Shown: positions 6,546-8,191 of the stretch, piece by piece | Layout: the number at the start of each line of letters is the position of its first letter | Numbering within the stretch: position 1 is the stretch's first letter | Origin: QFOX01 sp044237845 | GTDB taxonomy: Bacteria > Pseudomonadota > Alphaproteobacteria > Rickettsiales > UBA3002 | Direction: 5' to 3' | Assembly: GCA_044237845.1 (NCBI GenBank) | Contig: JBIIEL010000048.1 | Span: 1-8,191 of the forward strand | DNA length: 8,191 nucleotides | Notes under the pieces: model-generated | The model's database searches: none | Seen by the model: only the letters and a program-made list of their open reading frames with translations | What the model was told of the DNA's origin: nothing | Translations under genes and position numbers: made by a program

Positions 6546-7357
6546 ATTGCTGTCCAGCCTCCGTCGATGACAAGGTTAGAACCGGTCATATAGTGTGAAG
6601 CGGCGCTCGCCAAGAATAGTACGGTACCGTTATATTCTTCTGCGCGCGCCATTCTCCCCACTGGGATACGGGCGCAGTAAGCGTCCAGAAAAGCTTGCTC
6701 CTGCTGATCAAAAACGCCTGCAATGGTGAGCGAGTTGACCCGCACATTTTTCTTTGCCCAATAGACAGCGAGGTAGCGCGTGAGATTGAGAATGCCTGAT
6801 TTAGAAGCCGAATACGCTGCTGGCTTAAAGAAGATTTCGCCCCGTTGCCGACGATACTCGTATAGGCTTTGGTCAGGAGCGACCACGCCATAAATGGATG
6901 CCACGTTCACGATAGAGCCCTTACCAGCCTTCGCCATGGCGCCGCCAAAAACCTGACAACACAGATATACGCCTTTAAGATTGACGTTCATCACCTTGTC
7001 CCACGATGCCTCGGGGTAGTCCTCGAACGGCCCATTCTCTTCCGGCGGCGCAGAGGGAGGAGAATCAATGGCCGCGTTGTTTATCAGAACAGTGGGCGCA
7101 CCAAATTTGTGCGTGATATCATTGAGTATATGCGTAAGAGACGACTTTTGGGTCACATCCGCAGTGCATGGAAAGTATGTATCTGGATATGCCTCTGCTA
7201 GTTTTTCGCTGGCCTTAGAGTGTCGCGTATCCAGACCGACAACCCGTGCACCGCGCTCTAAGAATGCAGATGCGTATTCGGCACCTAGTCGACCGGACGA
7301 ACCCGTGACGATGACAACTTCTTTGCTAACCTCAAAAAGTGAATCTCTGGATATCAT
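6542..7357 (-). CDS. SDR-family oxidoreductase, resembling flagellin-modification PtmA
   Basis: A 271-residue classical short-chain dehydrogenase. The start chosen is the ATG at 7357, which overlaps the phosphatase stop as ATGA; an upstream in-frame ATG at 7396 would run 13 codons into the phosphatase gene. Visible elements are the Rossmann motif TGSSGRLG (18-25), Asp43 at the end of beta-2 (favours NAD(H)), NNAA (93-96), catalytic Ser154, Tyr182 and Lys186 (YSASK), and the C-terminal GSNLVIDGGW. Ser154 and Tyr182 are 28 residues apart, about 15 more than usual for an SDR; the extra segment (about 160-178) is charged and aromatic. By memory of the family, a similar insertion occurs in PtmA-like SDRs of flagellin and nonulosonate loci. 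The usual PG after the catalytic helix is replaced in SLTIAGV (209-215). It probably oxidises or reduces a sugar or sugar-acid hydroxyl. The substrate is unknown. Confidence 0.88.
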   Translation of the reverse strand: MISRDSLFEVSKEVVIVTGSSGRLGAEYASAFLERGARVVGLDTRHSKASEKLAEAYPDTYFPCTADVTQKSSLTHILNDITHKFGAPTVLINNAAIDSPPSAPPEENGPFEDYPEASWDKVMNVNLKGVYLCCQVFGGAMAKAGKGSIVNVASIYGVVAPDQSLYEYRRQRGEIFFKPAAYSASKSGILNLTRYLAVYWAKKNVRVNSLTIAGVFDQQEQAFLDAYCARIPVGRMARAEEYNGTVLFLASAASHYMTGSNLVIDGGWTAI

Positions 7358-7851
7358 GACGCTTGATCCATTTTGGCCTTGAAAATGAGGTCGCATATTT
7401 CGCGGACGGCACCGAAGCCGCCAGCTCTCTCGGTACGGTAAATGACATAAGGGTGCACTTCCGGGTAAGCGTCGGATACCGCAACAGGGATGCCAACAGA
7501 CTTGAACGCAGGGATATCATTAATATCATTGCCTACAAATACAGTATGCGTGGGAGAAATGTTCTTTGCGCGGCAGATATCAAGAACCGCTTCGGCCTTG
7601 TCCTCTACGCCTTGTTTGAAAGGCAGATTCAGTTTCTTCGCGCGCGCTGCGACTACCGGATTCTTTTCTGTGGAAACAATATGAACGCTTATGCCAGCAT
7701 TCTGTAATCTCGATATACCAAGCCCATCGCTACGACAGCAGCGAACCATCTCATGTCCGTCTTGGGCGACATAAACAGCATTGTCGGTTAGCACCCCGTC
7801 AAAATCCAATATGACGAGCTGAGCCGATGCCCACAGCGCTTGATTGGTCAT
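7354..7851 (-). CDS. KdsC-type HAD-superfamily phosphatase
   Basis: A 165-residue protein of the usual length for KdsC (3-deoxy-D-manno-octulosonate 8-phosphate phosphatase) and related C0-type HAD enzymes. HAD motifs are in order: motif I DFDGVLTDN (nucleophile Asp16, acid/base Asp18), motif II Thr/Ser in IVST (58-61), motif III Lys85, motif IV GNDIND (107-112), and the KdsC-like C-terminal GGFGAVRE (144-151). It has no cap domain, as expected for a tetramer-forming KdsC type. The family removes the terminal phosphate from a sugar-acid phosphate made by KdsA or NeuB. The upstream neighbour is NeuB, so the likely substrate is that enzyme's phosphorylated product. The stretch STEKNPVVAARAKKL resembles HAD proteins found with, or fused to, CMP-sialate synthetases. 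Its stop overlaps the next start (ATGA). Housekeeping KdsC is possible but unlikely given the setting. Confidence 0.88.
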   Translation of the reverse strand: MTNQALWASAQLVILDFDGVLTDNAVYVAQDGHEMVRCCRSDGLGISRLQNAGISVHIVSTEKNPVVAARAKKLNLPFKQGVEDKAEAVLDICRAKNISPTHTVFVGNDINDIPAFKSVGIPVAVSDAYPEVHPYVIYRTERAGGFGAVREICDLIFKAKMDQAS

Positions 7852-7855
7852 GCCG

Positions 7856-8191
7856 TCAGTCCCTTAGGTCGACCAATAAAATAGGCTCGCCACGTGCGAT
7901 GTTTTTTTTGGTTTTGCGCCCGATCACTTGGTTTGATTCACGTACGGGAATATATTGCGTGTCAAATATCCGTCCAGATAAGTTCTCTAACGTGAGTTCG
8001 GTATCTGCCGGAATATCATTGTAGGCGACCAATGATTTCCCAAGTTTTTTAAATACACGTTCGTTGCCCAGGTCATCCGCCGGCTTAGGTGGCATCATGT
8101 GACGAACGCGTTTTATATCGCGTACGAATTTTCGCAATCCTTCCGGCTCCAAAGCAAAGCTATGGTCTGTGCCCTTCCATGCGCGGTTGAG
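7856..8191 (-). CDS. NeuB-family ulosonate (N-acetylneuraminate-like) synthase, C-terminal part
   Basis: This is the last 111 residues of a gene that enters from the right edge; the frame is open to base 8191, so its start is outside the window. The first visible residues, KGTDHSFALEPEGLRKFVRD, match the end of the NeuB TIM barrel (family pattern GTDH..SLEP..L..). A linker follows, then an SAF/antifreeze-like domain (SLVAYNDIPADTELT, then VIGRKTKKNIARGEPI) down to the stop. NeuB enzymes condense phosphoenolpyruvate with an aldose such as ManNAc, or its 6-phosphate, to form a 2-keto-3-deoxy sugar acid in the cytoplasm; the SAF domain of one subunit caps the active site of its dimer partner. 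The catalytic barrel is not visible, so the substrate cannot be judged. The HAD phosphatase starting 4 bases downstream suggests a phosphorylated product. The family call is firm; sialic, legionaminic, Kdn-like or other specificity is open. Confidence 0.9.
   Translation of the reverse strand, partial: LNRAWKGTDHSFALEPEGLRKFVRDIKRVRHMMPPKPADDLGNERVFKKLGKSLVAYNDIPADTELTLENLSGRIFDTQYIPVRESNQVIGRKTKKNIARGEPILLVDLRD
7860..7865 (-). promoter_or_regulatory. Ribosome binding site of the HAD phosphatase
   Basis: The minus strand reads AAGGGA, 8 bases before the ATG at 7851-7849. It is a near-consensus Shine-Dalgarno and lies inside the last codons of the NeuB gene, overlapping its TGA. It supports the ATG at 7851 as the start. 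Confidence 0.55.

Noticed and set aside
7358..7396. A longer SDR protein starting at the ATG at 7396.
   Set aside because: The ATG at 7357 forms the ATGA overlap used repeatedly in this operon; the extra 13 residues are another frame of the phosphatase end.
247..7707. Many open frames on the plus strand and in other minus frames of 60-118 codons.
   Set aside because: They lie opposite or within well-supported genes, have no recognisable motifs, and are explained as frame shadows.
7856..8152. A short separate protein starting at a TTG at 8152.
   Set aside because: The frame continues open to the window edge and the upstream residues match the NeuB barrel end, so this is the tail of a larger gene.
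1..8191. CRISPR arrays, tRNA or rRNA genes, insertion sequences, attachment sites.
   Set aside because: No repeated spacer pattern, cloverleaf, transposase motif or terminal repeat was seen; coding sequence fills essentially the whole window.

Overview
The window is one dense block of bacterial genes, all read from the minus strand, so transcription runs from high to low coordinates. It encodes sugar-acid (ulosonate) biosynthesis and surface-glycan assembly. In transcription order the genes are: a NeuB-family synthase (C-terminal end only), a KdsC-type HAD phosphatase, an SDR oxidoreductase, an aldehyde dehydrogenase, a NeuA-family CMP-sugar synthetase, a full-length transketolase, a surface-carbohydrate biosynthesis protein (probable glycosyltransferase), a LegB-type NDP-sugar 4,6-dehydratase, and the first 14 codons of what looks like a LegC-type aminotransferase. 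Gene content suggests a Gram-negative bacterium, Proteobacteria-like, carrying an O-antigen, capsule or flagellin-glycosylation locus. G+C is roughly half and uneven. I cannot name the genus.

Every junction is tight. Four are ATGA overlaps, one is TAATG, and the other three have gaps of 1, 3 and 4 bases. There is no intergenic space for a promoter or terminator, so this is the interior of a longer operon that continues past both edges. No RNA genes, insertion sequences, CRISPR arrays or long repeats were seen. No stretch above 300 bases lacks a gene.

How the genes may work together: NeuB, HAD, NeuA and a sugar-building enzyme resemble the usual route aldose (phosphate) + phosphoenolpyruvate -> ulosonate (phosphate) -> ulosonate -> CMP-ulosonate. 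The unusual parts are the transketolase, aldehyde dehydrogenase and SDR embedded in that set, which are not needed for the textbook sialic, legionaminic, pseudaminic or Kdo routes. A phosphatase also fits poorly with legionaminic acid, whose carbon 9 carries no hydroxyl to phosphorylate, yet LegB/LegC-type genes follow immediately. I infer either two sugars made by one operon (an unusual CMP-ulosonate plus a 4-amino-4,6-dideoxy sugar or its derivative) or one undescribed nonulosonate made by a combined pathway. The chemistry is inference; the family assignments rest on motifs seen in the translations.
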